From contig PLMV01000134.1 in NCBI GenBank assembly GCA_003141615.1, forward strand, positions 903 to 52,102: a stretch of DNA of 51,200 bases. The letters are read 5' to 3'. This DNA is from Syntrophaceae bacterium. GTDB taxonomy: Bacteria > Desulfobacterota > Syntrophia > Syntrophales > Smithellaceae. Each line of letters starts with the position of its first letter. The first letter of the stretch is position 1. Below are positions 26,926 through 35,388 of the stretch, one piece after another. The notes beneath the pieces are model-generated. The model saw nothing but the letters and a program-made list of their open reading frames with translations, had not been told where the DNA came from and did no database searches. The position numbers and the translations under genes were made by a program.

Positions 26926-26989
26926 AGCATATAGTTTGGATGCTGCATTTTTTTTCCCGTTAATTTTAAACCTCCTTCACACAAAACAA

Positions 26990-28138
26990 TTATAATTCAT
27001 AACCTGGAATCGGCCATTGTCCAGGTTTAACACCCTTCCCAAGCAAATGTCTTCGCATGGCTGCATCAGTAAGCGCATAACCCCAATTAATCAATTGGCC
27101 CTGTTCTTTCTCACTGAATGCGTTTAATCTGGTACGAATCTTGGACATTGACCGTGTTGTGTTCTTATCGTTTGTCATAGGACCAGGGAAACCGTTTTTA
27201 ACTAATTCATAATCATCAATATCTGTACTAATGCCCCAATACGTCCCCTCTTTTGCTTTTACTTTGAACTCATCTATTAATTTGTGTTTACGCAGAGCTC
27301 TAGTTTGTTCCGTTGTAATATCCAGAGTTCTTAGGGTTCTTGCAACAAGGCTGAAACGAATAAAACAGGGACAATCTTTCACTTCAAATGGAGCACCTGC
27401 GTCACTTACCAAAACTGTCTCACAATCCCTACATATTCGCTGCAATCCAAGATTATCATAGATGCCCCCATCACCCAGAACCAATTTTGATCGTAAATTT
27501 AAGTTATTGTAAAGAAGTGCCCCCGGTTCGTTTTTCCAACTTGAAGGATCAAGATCAATGATAACTGGACAAAGTACTGGCGGAAATGCACTTGAAGCTG
27601 CGACGGCCTGAGCGATAGGTATTTTAGGGGACGGAATAATACCTATATGATAATCCCCTAAATAAGGACGTTCAAATCTTACGCTGGCCCCGGTTTGTAA
27701 GCTGGTCGCATAAATCGTGAATCTTGGTCCTTCTTTATCTGATGGCAAATCCTGCAGGGTACTATCGTGGAAAAGATTATTGTTGTAACTTTTTATTATC
27801 AAGTCGCTGGGATGGACAAACGGAAGAAGCATACCACCGACAATAACTTTTACATCTATTGTTTTTGAACAAAACTCGCGAAGAGGAGAGACGATTATTT
27901 CTTTAAAATTTCCGGCAGTACCGTTGCTGTTAAATTTTAAGTCTTTCCAATGAAGACCCAAAAATGCCGCTGTTATGGAACCACCGGAAACACTAGTGAT
28001 CTCGTCTATTTTTTTAAGCCATCCAAGCTCATTTAGACGCCACAACGAACCGATATGAAATAACGTTGCCCTAAAACCACCACCTGAAAGAGCTAATCCC
28101 ACTTCCTTCTTGGTCGTTTTCTCTTGATCCATGATCAT
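26990..28138 (-). CDS. Patatin-like phospholipase
   Basis: 382 aa with the patatin Ser/Asp dyad elements: oxyanion loop GGGFR (19-23), nucleophile Ser51 in SVSGGS, and Asp223 in LGDGGIYDN. Patatins hydrolyse acyl esters of membrane phospholipids; in CBASS and related immune systems they destroy the membrane after activation. No signal peptide, so it should act inside the cell or be exported by another route. Two in-frame ATGs (28138 and 28132) are 6 bases apart; a GAGGGC precedes them. Lies between the exported DNase II gene and the metacaspase gene. Intact, whereas a second patatin 3.5 kb away is truncated. Confidence 0.88.
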   Translation of the reverse strand: MIMDQEKTTKKEVGLALSGGGFRATLFHIGSLWRLNELGWLKKIDEITSVSGGSITAAFLGLHWKDLKFNSNGTAGNFKEIIVSPLREFCSKTIDVKVIVGGMLLPFVHPSDLIIKSYNNNLFHDSTLQDLPSDKEGPRFTIYATSLQTGASVRFERPYLGDYHIGIIPSPKIPIAQAVAASSAFPPVLCPVIIDLDPSSWKNEPGALLYNNLNLRSKLVLGDGGIYDNLGLQRICRDCETVLVSDAGAPFEVKDCPCFIRFSLVARTLRTLDITTEQTRALRKHKLIDEFKVKAKEGTYWGISTDIDDYELVKNGFPGPMTNDKNTTRSMSKIRTRLNAFSEKEQGQLINWGYALTDAAMRRHLLGKGVKPGQWPIPGYEL

Positions 28139-28206
28139 GCCCTCTTATTCGATGATAAAAGAAAACATTTATTTCATTTAAATGAATGTTCTTTGTTTCG
28201 TTTAAT

Positions 28207-29520
28207 TTATTCAGCCGGCGCAGTATCTCCAGCAATAAGGTTTGTTACACTTTCAAACAAGTTTTTATTCTCAATAATATAAAAAGTACCACCCCTAGCA
28301 TTTTGACTGCTTAAACATCCCTTGTTTCCATCTTTTTCGGTTAATGCACCTTCTTGATTCAAATCACTGAAAATGGCATACGGTTGATCGCTATCGGTTG
28401 ATACTCCAATTTTTGCATGATTGCTTCCACCTTTTAGGCCAATTGTTGTTGCATCCCATTCGCCGCGAGTTGCTATTTCTACGGGGCCGGGAACACCAAG
28501 ACTGTCATCCCAACAGGTAATTTTTGTTGATTTCTTTGTTGTTGGAATCTTATTTTTAGACCACCAAGTAGCTGCTCTGAGAGGAGTTCCATTCAATACA
28601 GCCGAAGCAAATTGCCATGGCGGAACATGTAGCTCCGATGGTTTGGAAATCAGTACAACTCCCGATGAGAGTTTAACCTTCGTATATGTTTTGCTAGTGG
28701 ATTGTTTCCCAAGTTTTTTTACGAGTTCCTGAATATCCGAAGGACCTCCATTTGAAACAAGTTGTTGATTAGTGATGTCTGTTACGATGCTTGAATTCTG
28801 TAGAGCCTTAAGAACCTGTATAAGGTCATCCTTGTTGAGTTTCAATGCAAAGAAATGTTGATTGACTTTTACGTTATTATCCAGAACACATCCTAATGTG
28901 TTACCATCACTCTTGCGAGGTGCTGAAGAACTTCCAGAAGCAGGCCAAGATGGCGTTGTTACTTGCATCACAAATCCTTTGCCATCATCATTCCATACAA
29001 CGATGCCTTTTAAATGTCCCCATGGTTCTGCGCAGAACTTTGAGCAACGCTTGATTTTCGGATGATCATAGAACTGATCGTTCCATATTACATAATAGAA
29101 TGAACTGCTATAAACTTGATCAAAAGTTGCTCCAACAGGGTCACGCGTTGTGTCGCCTAGACATCTTGTTCCTTTTTTAAGTGTGGAATTTTCACTACTT
29201 GCATATATATATTGCTGACTATATCCATTCTTGTAAGTTTGAACCTTTCCACCAAATGGACAAGAACGCGTCGCCTCTCCGTCACAACCGGGAAATGTCG
29301 ACGCATTGAATTTAAAGACAAACCACCAATCTACGGGATGTCCCTTTTCCAAAAGAGGTAACGGAGCTGAAGACTGCTCTATAGTGGAATTGACTGAGTT
29401 GTCAGCGAATGCCACATAATGATCAACGCCGCCAAGGTATCCCAATATGGTCATGCTGAAAAATACAATTGCTGCATACAGTGCAACTTTGACCGGAAAC
29501 AAACGCTTTTTCATGTTCAT
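28207..29520 (-). CDS. Exported DNase II family nuclease
   Basis: 437 aa from the ATG at 29520 (GGAGGG 8 bases before). An N-terminal signal peptide is evident (basic MNMKKR, hydrophobic stretch to about residue 37). The mature protein follows the DNase II plan: GHPVDWWFVFKF near 60-71, first catalytic HxK in EPWGHLKGIVVW (His169, Lys171), second in NHAKIGVS (His368, Lys370). Family enzymes cut double-stranded DNA without metal, optimally at acid pH; they are best known from animal lysosomes and are uncommon in bacteria. Likely acts outside the cytoplasm on foreign or released DNA. In the hydrolase run between GH19 and patatin genes. Confidence 0.85.
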   Translation of the reverse strand: MNMKKRLFPVKVALYAAIVFFSMTILGYLGGVDHYVAFADNSVNSTIEQSSAPLPLLEKGHPVDWWFVFKFNASTFPGCDGEATRSCPFGGKVQTYKNGYSQQYIYASSENSTLKKGTRCLGDTTRDPVGATFDQVYSSSFYYVIWNDQFYDHPKIKRCSKFCAEPWGHLKGIVVWNDDGKGFVMQVTTPSWPASGSSSAPRKSDGNTLGCVLDNNVKVNQHFFALKLNKDDLIQVLKALQNSSIVTDITNQQLVSNGGPSDIQELVKKLGKQSTSKTYTKVKLSSGVVLISKPSELHVPPWQFASAVLNGTPLRAATWWSKNKIPTTKKSTKITCWDDSLGVPGPVEIATRGEWDATTIGLKGGSNHAKIGVSTDSDQPYAIFSDLNQEGALTEKDGNKGCLSSQNARGGTFYIIENKNLFESVTNLIAGDTAPAE

Positions 29521-29566
29521 AACTTTACCCTCCCTTTTTGATCTAACATTTGTGGTATAATATCTA

Positions 29567-30178
29567 TTAAATCTTAGCAAAAAGTAGCGCCTCGTCAAAA
29601 CGACGGGCAATATCAGCAATTACTTGCGCCTTATCATGATCATTTATAATGGTGCGGGCATTCTCGAAGTCAGGCGGAACACCATCCATAATAAATTGAC
29701 TAAGTTTCTTACCCGTAAACCAACCGTCAATCTTTCCCTGAACCGCAATTCGATAAGCTAGATTCGGTTCCTTCGCTTGTTCAGGATGCATTAATAAATC
29801 TGTCTTCGTTAGTTCTTCCGCTTTTTTGTAGTTATTTCGTCCAGTCAATTGCACATACCCACGTCCATGAAATTGACTGCCATCGCCAGGCTGTGTATTG
29901 CCGAGACGTTTACCAACTTTTGTTTGCGGACCATAGCGGGATTCGAAGTATTCCGGCGAGCCATGTTCATCGATTGGTCTCATAGTGTGTGCGGTTTCCC
30001 ATTGAAATGTCGCTAAACAATAAGCTATCTTTCGCCTATCCGTATCAGTACCTGGAAATCGAGAATCGTTCTCAATTTTGCCCAGTAGGAACTCCAAGGC
30101 GTCAACCAGGTCTTGCGTCAACGGTCCAAAATGAGAACGGTAACCATCAAACAACTTTTTGTGATCAAACTTGAACAT
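29567..30178 (-). CDS. GH19 chitinase/lysozyme-like hydrolase
   Basis: 203 aa, a compact single-domain glycoside hydrolase family 19 enzyme of the phage-endolysin kind. Catalytic acid and base correspond to Glu61 (FQWETAH) and Glu71 (PIDEHG); the signature FHGRGYVQLTGRNNY is at about 103-117. GH19 enzymes of this size break chitin or the glycan strand of peptidoglycan. There is no signal peptide, so periplasmic access would need a holin, lysis or other export, which fits either a suicide lysin or cargo of a secretion system. SD AAGGGGGA before the ATG. Downstream gene (DNase II) is 46 bases away. Confidence 0.85.
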   Translation of the reverse strand: MFKFDHKKLFDGYRSHFGPLTQDLVDALEFLLGKIENDSRFPGTDTDRRKIAYCLATFQWETAHTMRPIDEHGSPEYFESRYGPQTKVGKRLGNTQPGDGSQFHGRGYVQLTGRNNYKKAEELTKTDLLMHPEQAKEPNLAYRIAVQGKIDGWFTGKKLSQFIMDGVPPDFENARTIINDHDKAQVIADIARRFDEALLFAKI

Positions 30179-30308
30179 TAGTTATTTCCCCCTTCTTCTG
30201 ATGAAATAAGAACCGCTCAGGGTTATCTGAACAAAACAATTCCTTTTCATTGTGATTGAAATGTTCAGTTTTGAAAAAAGTTTCAAGATAATCATTGTAG
30301 GAATTAGC

Positions 30309-30578
30309 TCAGAGCAAATTTATCATGAAATCAGTACCAAAAAGTATTTGTTCTCTTACGTGCTGATTGTTTGACTGCTCGCTAAGCAATTTCTTGAGAG
30401 ATTTATAATATTCGTCATGGAATGCCGTGCAAGAAAAATCTGTGTACACATTTTCGTATTCGTTAACGAGTTGGAGTACTGTGTCGCGCCATGCATTGCG
30501 GGGAATAATCCACATGATTTTTTCCTGTTTGCCCATATGGGCAAGATTGAGCTTGAGGTTTTTATATTTATTAAGCAC
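30309..30578 (-). pseudogene. Amidohydrolase fragment
   Basis: 89 codons resembling the C-terminal middle of TIM-barrel amidohydrolases: LNLAHMGKQ, then NVYTDFSCTAFHDEYY and EQILFGTDFMINLL. The final GTDF carries the metal-binding Asp of the family. The N-terminal half with the other metal ligands is missing and the frame stops right after the motif where intact relatives continue. So it is a decayed piece, not a working enzyme. Confidence 0.6.
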
Positions 30579-30675
30579 GCATCACCACTTTGCCGAATTA
30601 GTCAATTCCTTATGATTTTTAGCTACAGAATATCCTCCTTATCTTCCTTGAATAAATGTGAAAGTGGCTCCCTTG

Positions 30676-31437
30676 TCATTCATCATCCGCTTTGCCGAAC
30701 TTATCGATACGAATTGTATGCGGACAGGTGCTCTTCTCTGAAGCGTCGGGGGAAAGGAGGAGTTCGGCGCTGATTCCCTCCTTTTCAGGGAGATCTTTTT
30801 TCAGGTACATCCTGACCTCGCTGAGCATGCCGTGCTTGCAGATATATCTGATGGTAACGGCCTTGTTGCCGTAATCTTGTTTCGCAGTTGTTACAAGATC
30901 ATTGAAATCGACTTCCTTGCCGACATTGCTGCTGAGAAACGTTCCGAGCCCGGAGCCGGCAACATTTTTCACGAAGCGGGCCGCCGTGGCAAAATAAATG
31001 TCGGCCTCCATGCCCGAGCAGACACCATGCGTATACCATTCGTGGTTCTCAAGACACGACTGATAGCCCGGCATAACCTCTCTTAACTTGTCGATGGTGT
31101 TTTGTGATAAGTCTGGCATTCCCATCCTACACCAGTTAGAGGCGTTGTCCATTCTCTTTGTTTTGTCAGGGACATCGCAATAGCCGTAGCTGTGTTTCTT
31201 GTCCTTGAATCTGCTGGGCCAGAGACCGTGTAGAACCAGGCTTTTTGTGTCGAAGTCTCCCTCTTTCCATGTTTTGCATTCTTTCTTGTTCTGATGTGTC
31301 TCACAGAAGAAGGGCTGCCAGCTCAGGGAGAAAACGTAGTAATCGAACTCCCCGGGAGGTGGTCCGAACTGAGCCGCAAACGATTCGATCACCAGACCAG
31401 CGACTATCATCAGCGCCAACAGAAATCTTTTTATCAT
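30676..31437 (-). CDS. Exported RNase T2 family ribonuclease
   Basis: 253 aa from the ATG at 31437 (AAAGGAG upstream; an in-frame GTG one codon earlier is less likely). Signal peptide at about 1-22 (FLLALMIVAGLVIESFAA). Both catalytic segments of the RNase T2 family are present: CAS I SLVLHGLWP (His70) and CAS II ENHEWYTHGVC (His132, Glu133, His137), plus many Cys for disulfides. These enzymes cleave single-stranded RNA to 2',3'-cyclic phosphates in the periplasm or outside the cell. With DNase II it gives this cluster enzymes for both nucleic acids. Its upstream region replaces the body of a truncated patatin gene. Confidence 0.9.
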   Translation of the reverse strand: MIKRFLLALMIVAGLVIESFAAQFGPPPGEFDYYVFSLSWQPFFCETHQNKKECKTWKEGDFDTKSLVLHGLWPSRFKDKKHSYGYCDVPDKTKRMDNASNWCRMGMPDLSQNTIDKLREVMPGYQSCLENHEWYTHGVCSGMEADIYFATAARFVKNVAGSGLGTFLSSNVGKEVDFNDLVTTAKQDYGNKAVTIRYICKHGMLSEVRMYLKKDLPEKEGISAELLLSPDASEKSTCPHTIRIDKFGKADDE

Positions 31438-31514
31438 CACTTTCTCCTTTTGTTTGATCAGTGGTATCAGCGGTGGCCATAGGCCGTCCGCTTAGATGCG
31501 CTTGGTTAGACGCA

Positions 31515-31723
31515 AAGCAAAAGTCTCCTGATGGTAATACGCCACATTTGTTTAGAATTTTTAGAATGCCAGAATTTATTGTCGCTGAGCGGATTCCTCC
31601 ACCTGACAGTGAAATGCCGAAGAGGTTTGATGAGTCTGTAAATCCATCTTTAGAGTTACACTTTTCGCGTTTTGCAGAAATTGCTTTGAGTTCTTTTTTG
31701 AATACGTCTTCTGATTTTATCAT
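31515..31723 (-). pseudogene. Truncated patatin-like phospholipase, N-terminus only
   Basis: From the ATG at 31723 (with GGAGG 7 bases before) the frame encodes about 60-70 residues of a patatin N-terminus, including FGISLSGGGIRSATINSGIL, the oxyanion-loop motif. After CGVLP homology stops and the frame runs on antisense-free through the RNase T2 promoter and signal peptide region with no patatin sequence. The nucleophile GxSxG and Asp regions are absent, so it is inactive. It shows that this cluster has been rearranged, with RNase T2 joined into a patatin gene. Confidence 0.7.
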
Positions 31724-32202
31724 TCATGCACCTCCGCAAAAAGATCCAAGAATTAAAATTTCAGAAATATGTCGTATGATCAACGTCCATCAGTGATGGA
31801 ATATTGCAAAGGAGTTATTTACGTAAAAGTGAATGGGGAAACATTGAATGTTTTTTTAAATCACACTTCTTTTTAATTGTCAATAGTAGAAATGTGATGA
31901 TTTCTGCTTGAAAGAAAGTATGCCAGTCAAAATTGCCTGACACTCGATTTCAGGAAGAAGTCTATTATTTGTTTCACCTACTTAGTTTCAGTAGTGGGCA
32001 GTTGTCAGAATTGAAGATTACCATTTGAATTGCGGTATTTGCTAATGAGCCAATCGAAGACCTGTCTCGTCGTTCCCCACACCCGGCCCGGCAACAATGC
32101 AGTGGCAACGACAAACTGATTCGCAAAGGCAAAAGTTAATAAGAGTTAACAGCGTCCCTCTGTCTTAATCTTAATGAAGGCGATATTGCAATGTAGGTGC
32201 CA
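31724..32202. other. Gene-less spacer
   Basis: 479 bases without a supported gene. No known IS end, tRNA or strong terminator. A short dyad CCTGACACTCGATTTCAGG near 31940 is the only structure noted. Confidence 0.3.
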
Positions 32203-32937
32203 TTATTGACGACCCTTCCTTTGCCGTACTGAACCGAGACCGCGCTTATTCGAGGCAATAAGATGAATCATAAAGCCATTGTCATATTCAGCGTTAACGA
32301 TGCTGAAAAATGGCTGTAACCTTGACGTGAAAAATTCGAGCGGAGGGCTGGTCATAATATGTTTACCTCCGCAGTCGGTATAGGACCATGTGTGGTAATT
32401 ATCACTTTCGGGAACGACACGAAAATTTGTTGTGTGGGCAAACGATGAATCATTAAAGCTTTCCAGCATTGTTGGAAGAAGGACTTCCATATATAATGTC
32501 CCGTTTTCCTTTGTCCATGATACTGCATTGTCAAGAAACGCGCCTATATTCTTAATGCTGTCGAGGTAGCAGTATGCCCCCCAAAAACAGGTGACGAGAT
32601 AAAACACATTGCTTTTAAAGGGGACTTTGAGAATATCGCTCTGTAGAAAAAACGCATCAGGATTCTTCTTCTTAGCCAACCGAAGCTGGGGCAGGCTGAT
32701 ATCGACGCCTATTTTTGATATTCTATTGGGGAACTGGGAAAAGTGCCATGCCTGCCCGCAGCATGCATCGAGCCATAGAATACCTTGTTCGGGATATTGA
32801 GAGATAATTTCCGAGATCTTTCTGATGTTCCACCTGTGTTTATTGAGCCATGGTTCAAGATACAATGCATCATAGATTCCGGCATATCTATCAGTATAAA
32901 TTGACTCTATTTTTTGTCTGGTCAACATCTGTAACAA
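32203..32937 (-). CDS. SAM-dependent methyltransferase
   Basis: 244 aa class I methyltransferase. Motif I is ILWLDACCGQAWHF (about residues 53-66), the acidic end of strand 2 IGVDISLPQ follows, then a strand-4 region FYLVTCFWGAYCYLD. Substrate cannot be told; the DACCG form is seen in small-molecule methyltransferases. It starts 4 bases after the stop of the upstream 337-aa gene, so both are one operon with the Gly-rich protein gene. It may modify a product made with the 337-aa protein. The 13 C-terminal residues (RGLGSVRQRKGRQ) are basic and probably flexible. Confidence 0.75.
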   Translation of the reverse strand: MLQMLTRQKIESIYTDRYAGIYDALYLEPWLNKHRWNIRKISEIISQYPEQGILWLDACCGQAWHFSQFPNRISKIGVDISLPQLRLAKKKNPDAFFLQSDILKVPFKSNVFYLVTCFWGAYCYLDSIKNIGAFLDNAVSWTKENGTLYMEVLLPTMLESFNDSSFAHTTNFRVVPESDNYHTWSYTDCGGKHIMTSPPLEFFTSRLQPFFSIVNAEYDNGFMIHLIASNKRGLGSVRQRKGRQ

Positions 32938-32941
32938 CTCC

Positions 32942-33955
32942 CTAAGCCGTCGGCTTCCAATAGGTGTTTATTCGAACGCGTTTGCGCGTGTCCAATCCGA
33001 TTCCGATACATGCTAGTTCCACATGTTCTCGATCGACGATCTCACTGCTGTTGTCAAAACGGACGAGAGGATCGAGACGGTGTAATTCGGCGAAAACGGC
33101 CTTCCATTCTGAGGGTTTCCGGACTACACAATGGCAGCAGACATCAATTTTGGAATCAGATATCTTTCCGGTTTCAACTAAAAAGCCAATACTGAAAATA
33201 ATGCCTGAAAAAGCGATATTGCGCCTTTGTATGACCGTTTCGAGAAATTCAAGTACTATCGGATCCGCCACGGGCAGAAAGCTCAAACTGTCCCCGGTGC
33301 TGGCAGTGCAAAGGCGAAAATAAATTTTTGCCCGCACATGACCAGCCACGGATCCTTCGATGCAAGCGCATTCAGGGATTGCGATGCATTTCAGCGAATC
33401 TATAGTGACACGTGCCTGATAATCTCTTTTTAAAACGTTCGCAAACCACTTTGCAATTTTCTCCCATTTCCGGTCCCTATCAGAACCCCACGAAGCGCAC
33501 GTATACAGGGCAAAGGATTTCGTGGTCACACCGGCAGCTAGCCATAACGCGCCTAGGCTCAGGCCGGATATATCTTTCTCATCCTTGGGAACAATGGCAT
33601 CGATTGTTGCTGATATTAAATTTTCGAGATCATTGCATTGCGTCAAATAGAGCAATGAAGCCACACTTTTAACGCTTTCTGATACACGAAGCGTCATTTC
33701 CGTGATATTAGCAAAGGGATCGCCAATCAAGATTATTTCCTCACCATCGCGAGAGGATGACACACATAACTGTAGGGGAAATCCGTCATAACACAGCCCC
33801 GAAAAAGTGGGAAAAAACGGTTGTGATCTAGCATCTGATCCTACGATACTATCCATTACACGATCCAGCCACTGGCTGTCACAACCGCTTTTTTGACAGG
33901 CGAATTGTAAGAGCGGTTCAGCAAAGTGATACATTGTCTCTCGACTTACACCCAT
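32942..33955 (-). CDS. Unknown 337-aa protein, possibly ABBA prenyltransferase-like
   Basis: Not recognised with confidence. Soluble, no signal peptide; alternating beta strands and helices with repeated pairs such as FPLQLCVSSSRDGEEIILIG, AKIYFRLC and ACIGIGLDTRKRVRINTYWK. Repeated antiparallel alpha-beta-beta-alpha elements and the K-x-Y-F / R-x-N-x-Y-W strands recall aromatic prenyltransferases (ABBA barrel), but the match is by eye only. It is followed 4 bases later by a methyltransferase gene and preceded 9 bases earlier by the Gly-rich protein gene, so the three are co-transcribed. A tailoring enzyme pair is one reading; a structural or adaptor protein is another. Confidence 0.55.
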   Translation of the reverse strand: MGVSRETMYHFAEPLLQFACQKSGCDSQWLDRVMDSIVGSDARSQPFFPTFSGLCYDGFPLQLCVSSSRDGEEIILIGDPFANITEMTLRVSESVKSVASLLYLTQCNDLENLISATIDAIVPKDEKDISGLSLGALWLAAGVTTKSFALYTCASWGSDRDRKWEKIAKWFANVLKRDYQARVTIDSLKCIAIPECACIEGSVAGHVRAKIYFRLCTASTGDSLSFLPVADPIVLEFLETVIQRRNIAFSGIIFSIGFLVETGKISDSKIDVCCHCVVRKPSEWKAVFAELHRLDPLVRFDNSSEIVDREHVELACIGIGLDTRKRVRINTYWKPTA

Positions 33956-33964
33956 GTCAACAAT

Positions 33965-34678
33965 CTATCCCCCGCTTGTAGGAATTGCTTCAAGATACTT
34001 GGGATAAATTGAGGAGTCGCCGGTTACACCCGGATAAACGCCATGATCTTCATCATTGCATCCGTCGTTGCCGTTAGCTGCCTTTCCGGAATCGCCGTTG
34101 GCTCCGCCGATACCGCCTTGGCCGACGTCACCGACATTGCCTCCGAGCCCGCCTTGGCCCAGAACAAATTCGTCAGGAGGCGTAACGTCAACAATTGTTG
34201 GGTCGCCATCCCATTCACCGTAATACACATACACGTTACCGCCTTCGGCGCCTTTTCCTCCCTTTCCGCCGTTGCCACCGTTACCGCCGTTACCGCCATT
34301 TCCACCCGGCTTTGCGGATTCCGAAAAGGCTCCCGATGAACAACCTTTGCCGCCTTTCCCGCCGTCGCCGCCCCGTCCGCCGGTGCCGCCCTTTCCGCCG
34401 GTGCCGCCTCTTCCACCAAGACGTTTGACAGAAAGTACTCCTTTGATCTTTGTTACATTTAGCGTCATGTCCAAGGCCCACGGTGCATCAGAACCCTTCA
34501 CACCTGTCCCGCCTTTATTGCCGTCTCCACCGGGCCCGCCAGCGGCTCCCGCATCCGATCCGGAGTCCCAATTGCAAACAGAATTTTTACCATCAGATCC
34601 ATTTCCGCCATTTCCGCCAGTCGTTCCTTGCCCGGAATCAGCGCCATTCGCATAATTGATTTCAATAATTGCACTCAT
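33965..34678 (-). CDS. Gly-Gly-X repeat protein
   Basis: 237 aa dominated by G-G-X and G-x-x triplets in three blocks (about residues 12-63, 87-148 and 175-205), for example GGNGGNGGNGGKGGKG, separated by short beta-like segments (WALDMTLNVTKIKGVLSVKR; NVYVYYGEWDGD). No signal peptide, few hydrophobic residues. Such repeats can form polyglycine-II helical sandwiches, as in some phage receptor-binding tips, or collagen-like fibres. Good SD (AAGGAGG region) before the ATG. First of three tightly packed genes with the 337-aa protein and a methyltransferase. Opposite-strand frames here look Pro-rich but are only the complement. Function unknown; extracellular adhesin or scaffold possible. Confidence 0.75.
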   Translation of the reverse strand: MSAIIEINYANGADSGQGTTGGNGGNGSDGKNSVCNWDSGSDAGAAGGPGGDGNKGGTGVKGSDAPWALDMTLNVTKIKGVLSVKRLGGRGGTGGKGGTGGRGGDGGKGGKGCSSGAFSESAKPGGNGGNGGNGGNGGKGGKGAEGGNVYVYYGEWDGDPTIVDVTPPDEFVLGQGGLGGNVGDVGQGGIGGANGDSGKAANGNDGCNDEDHGVYPGVTGDSSIYPKYLEAIPTSGG

Positions 34679-34737
34679 TGATTCCTCCTTAAAAGTGAAT
34701 AAATGTTATGCCTCGGTTATATGCATGCAGAAAGCTT

Positions 34738-35388
34738 TTATTTGATTTCGATATAATCACAATCAAATGTCACATGCGATTGATTGGTAACGATTTTTCC
34801 TCCCGGTTCAATAATAAGGGAATGCGCAGTGAACACATGCGGTCCGGGTGCGGAAAAAATAAGAGATCCACCGGACTTTATCGTCACATCAACAAAGCAC
34901 CAGTTCAGCACATCGACTTTTACCACATAATTGTTGATCTCCTCTTTCAAATGACGTTTAAGAGTCCCTACATCGATTAATCCAGCAACTATGGCATGTG
35001 CTACGGCTATAAAGGCGGCCTGAAGTTCGACATTGCCCCACATGGCTTTTGTAAGTGTTTTCTTGGAATTGGCTGGCGTTAGTGTGTTAATCTTTGTTCT
35101 TTTAATAATGTTTTCAATCATGCGAATTTCATGCACGTGCTTGGACTGAAAAGCAGTTCCCTTTACTACCTTCTCCGGAGCACCTATCCATTTCCTGATA
35201 TCCTCAATGCTTTTGGGCTTGAGCACAAACGGTTTCAACGGCCCTTGCTTTTTTGAAAGCTCCATTTTGGAATTGGCTTTGACAACAAGATCCTCCGTCG
35301 TCTGAAGTGCAGTGCGCGACAGACTCCGGTTTTTTAAGCGCGTTAAAAACGCCTTCTGCTCCTGTGCTGATAAAAGATTTAATGGCAT
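34738..35388 (-). CDS. Unknown 216-aa protein with beta-rich C-terminus
   Basis: I start it at the ATG at 35388, which has AAGGAGA before it; an in-frame start 21 bases earlier lacks an SD. Residues 1-120 are basic and helical; the C-terminal 75 residues alternate hydrophobic and polar (VDVTIKSGGSLIFSAPGPHV, then SLIIEPGGKIVTNQSHVTF), the pattern of a short beta-helix or carbohydrate-binding sandwich. No signal peptide. Precedes the Gly-Gly-X protein gene by about 60 bases and is the first gene of the minus-strand run. Not recognised; may assemble with the repeat protein. Confidence 0.65.
   Translation of the reverse strand: MPLNLLSAQEQKAFLTRLKNRSLSRTALQTTEDLVVKANSKMELSKKQGPLKPFVLKPKSIEDIRKWIGAPEKVVKGTAFQSKHVHEIRMIENIIKRTKINTLTPANSKKTLTKAMWGNVELQAAFIAVAHAIVAGLIDVGTLKRHLKEEINNYVVKVDVLNWCFVDVTIKSGGSLIFSAPGPHVFTAHSLIIEPGGKIVTNQSHVTFDCDYIEIK

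Noticed and set aside
34043-34659. Proline-rich plus-strand proteins
   Set aside because: They are the complement of the Gly-Gly-X repeat gene, which has a proper SD and start.
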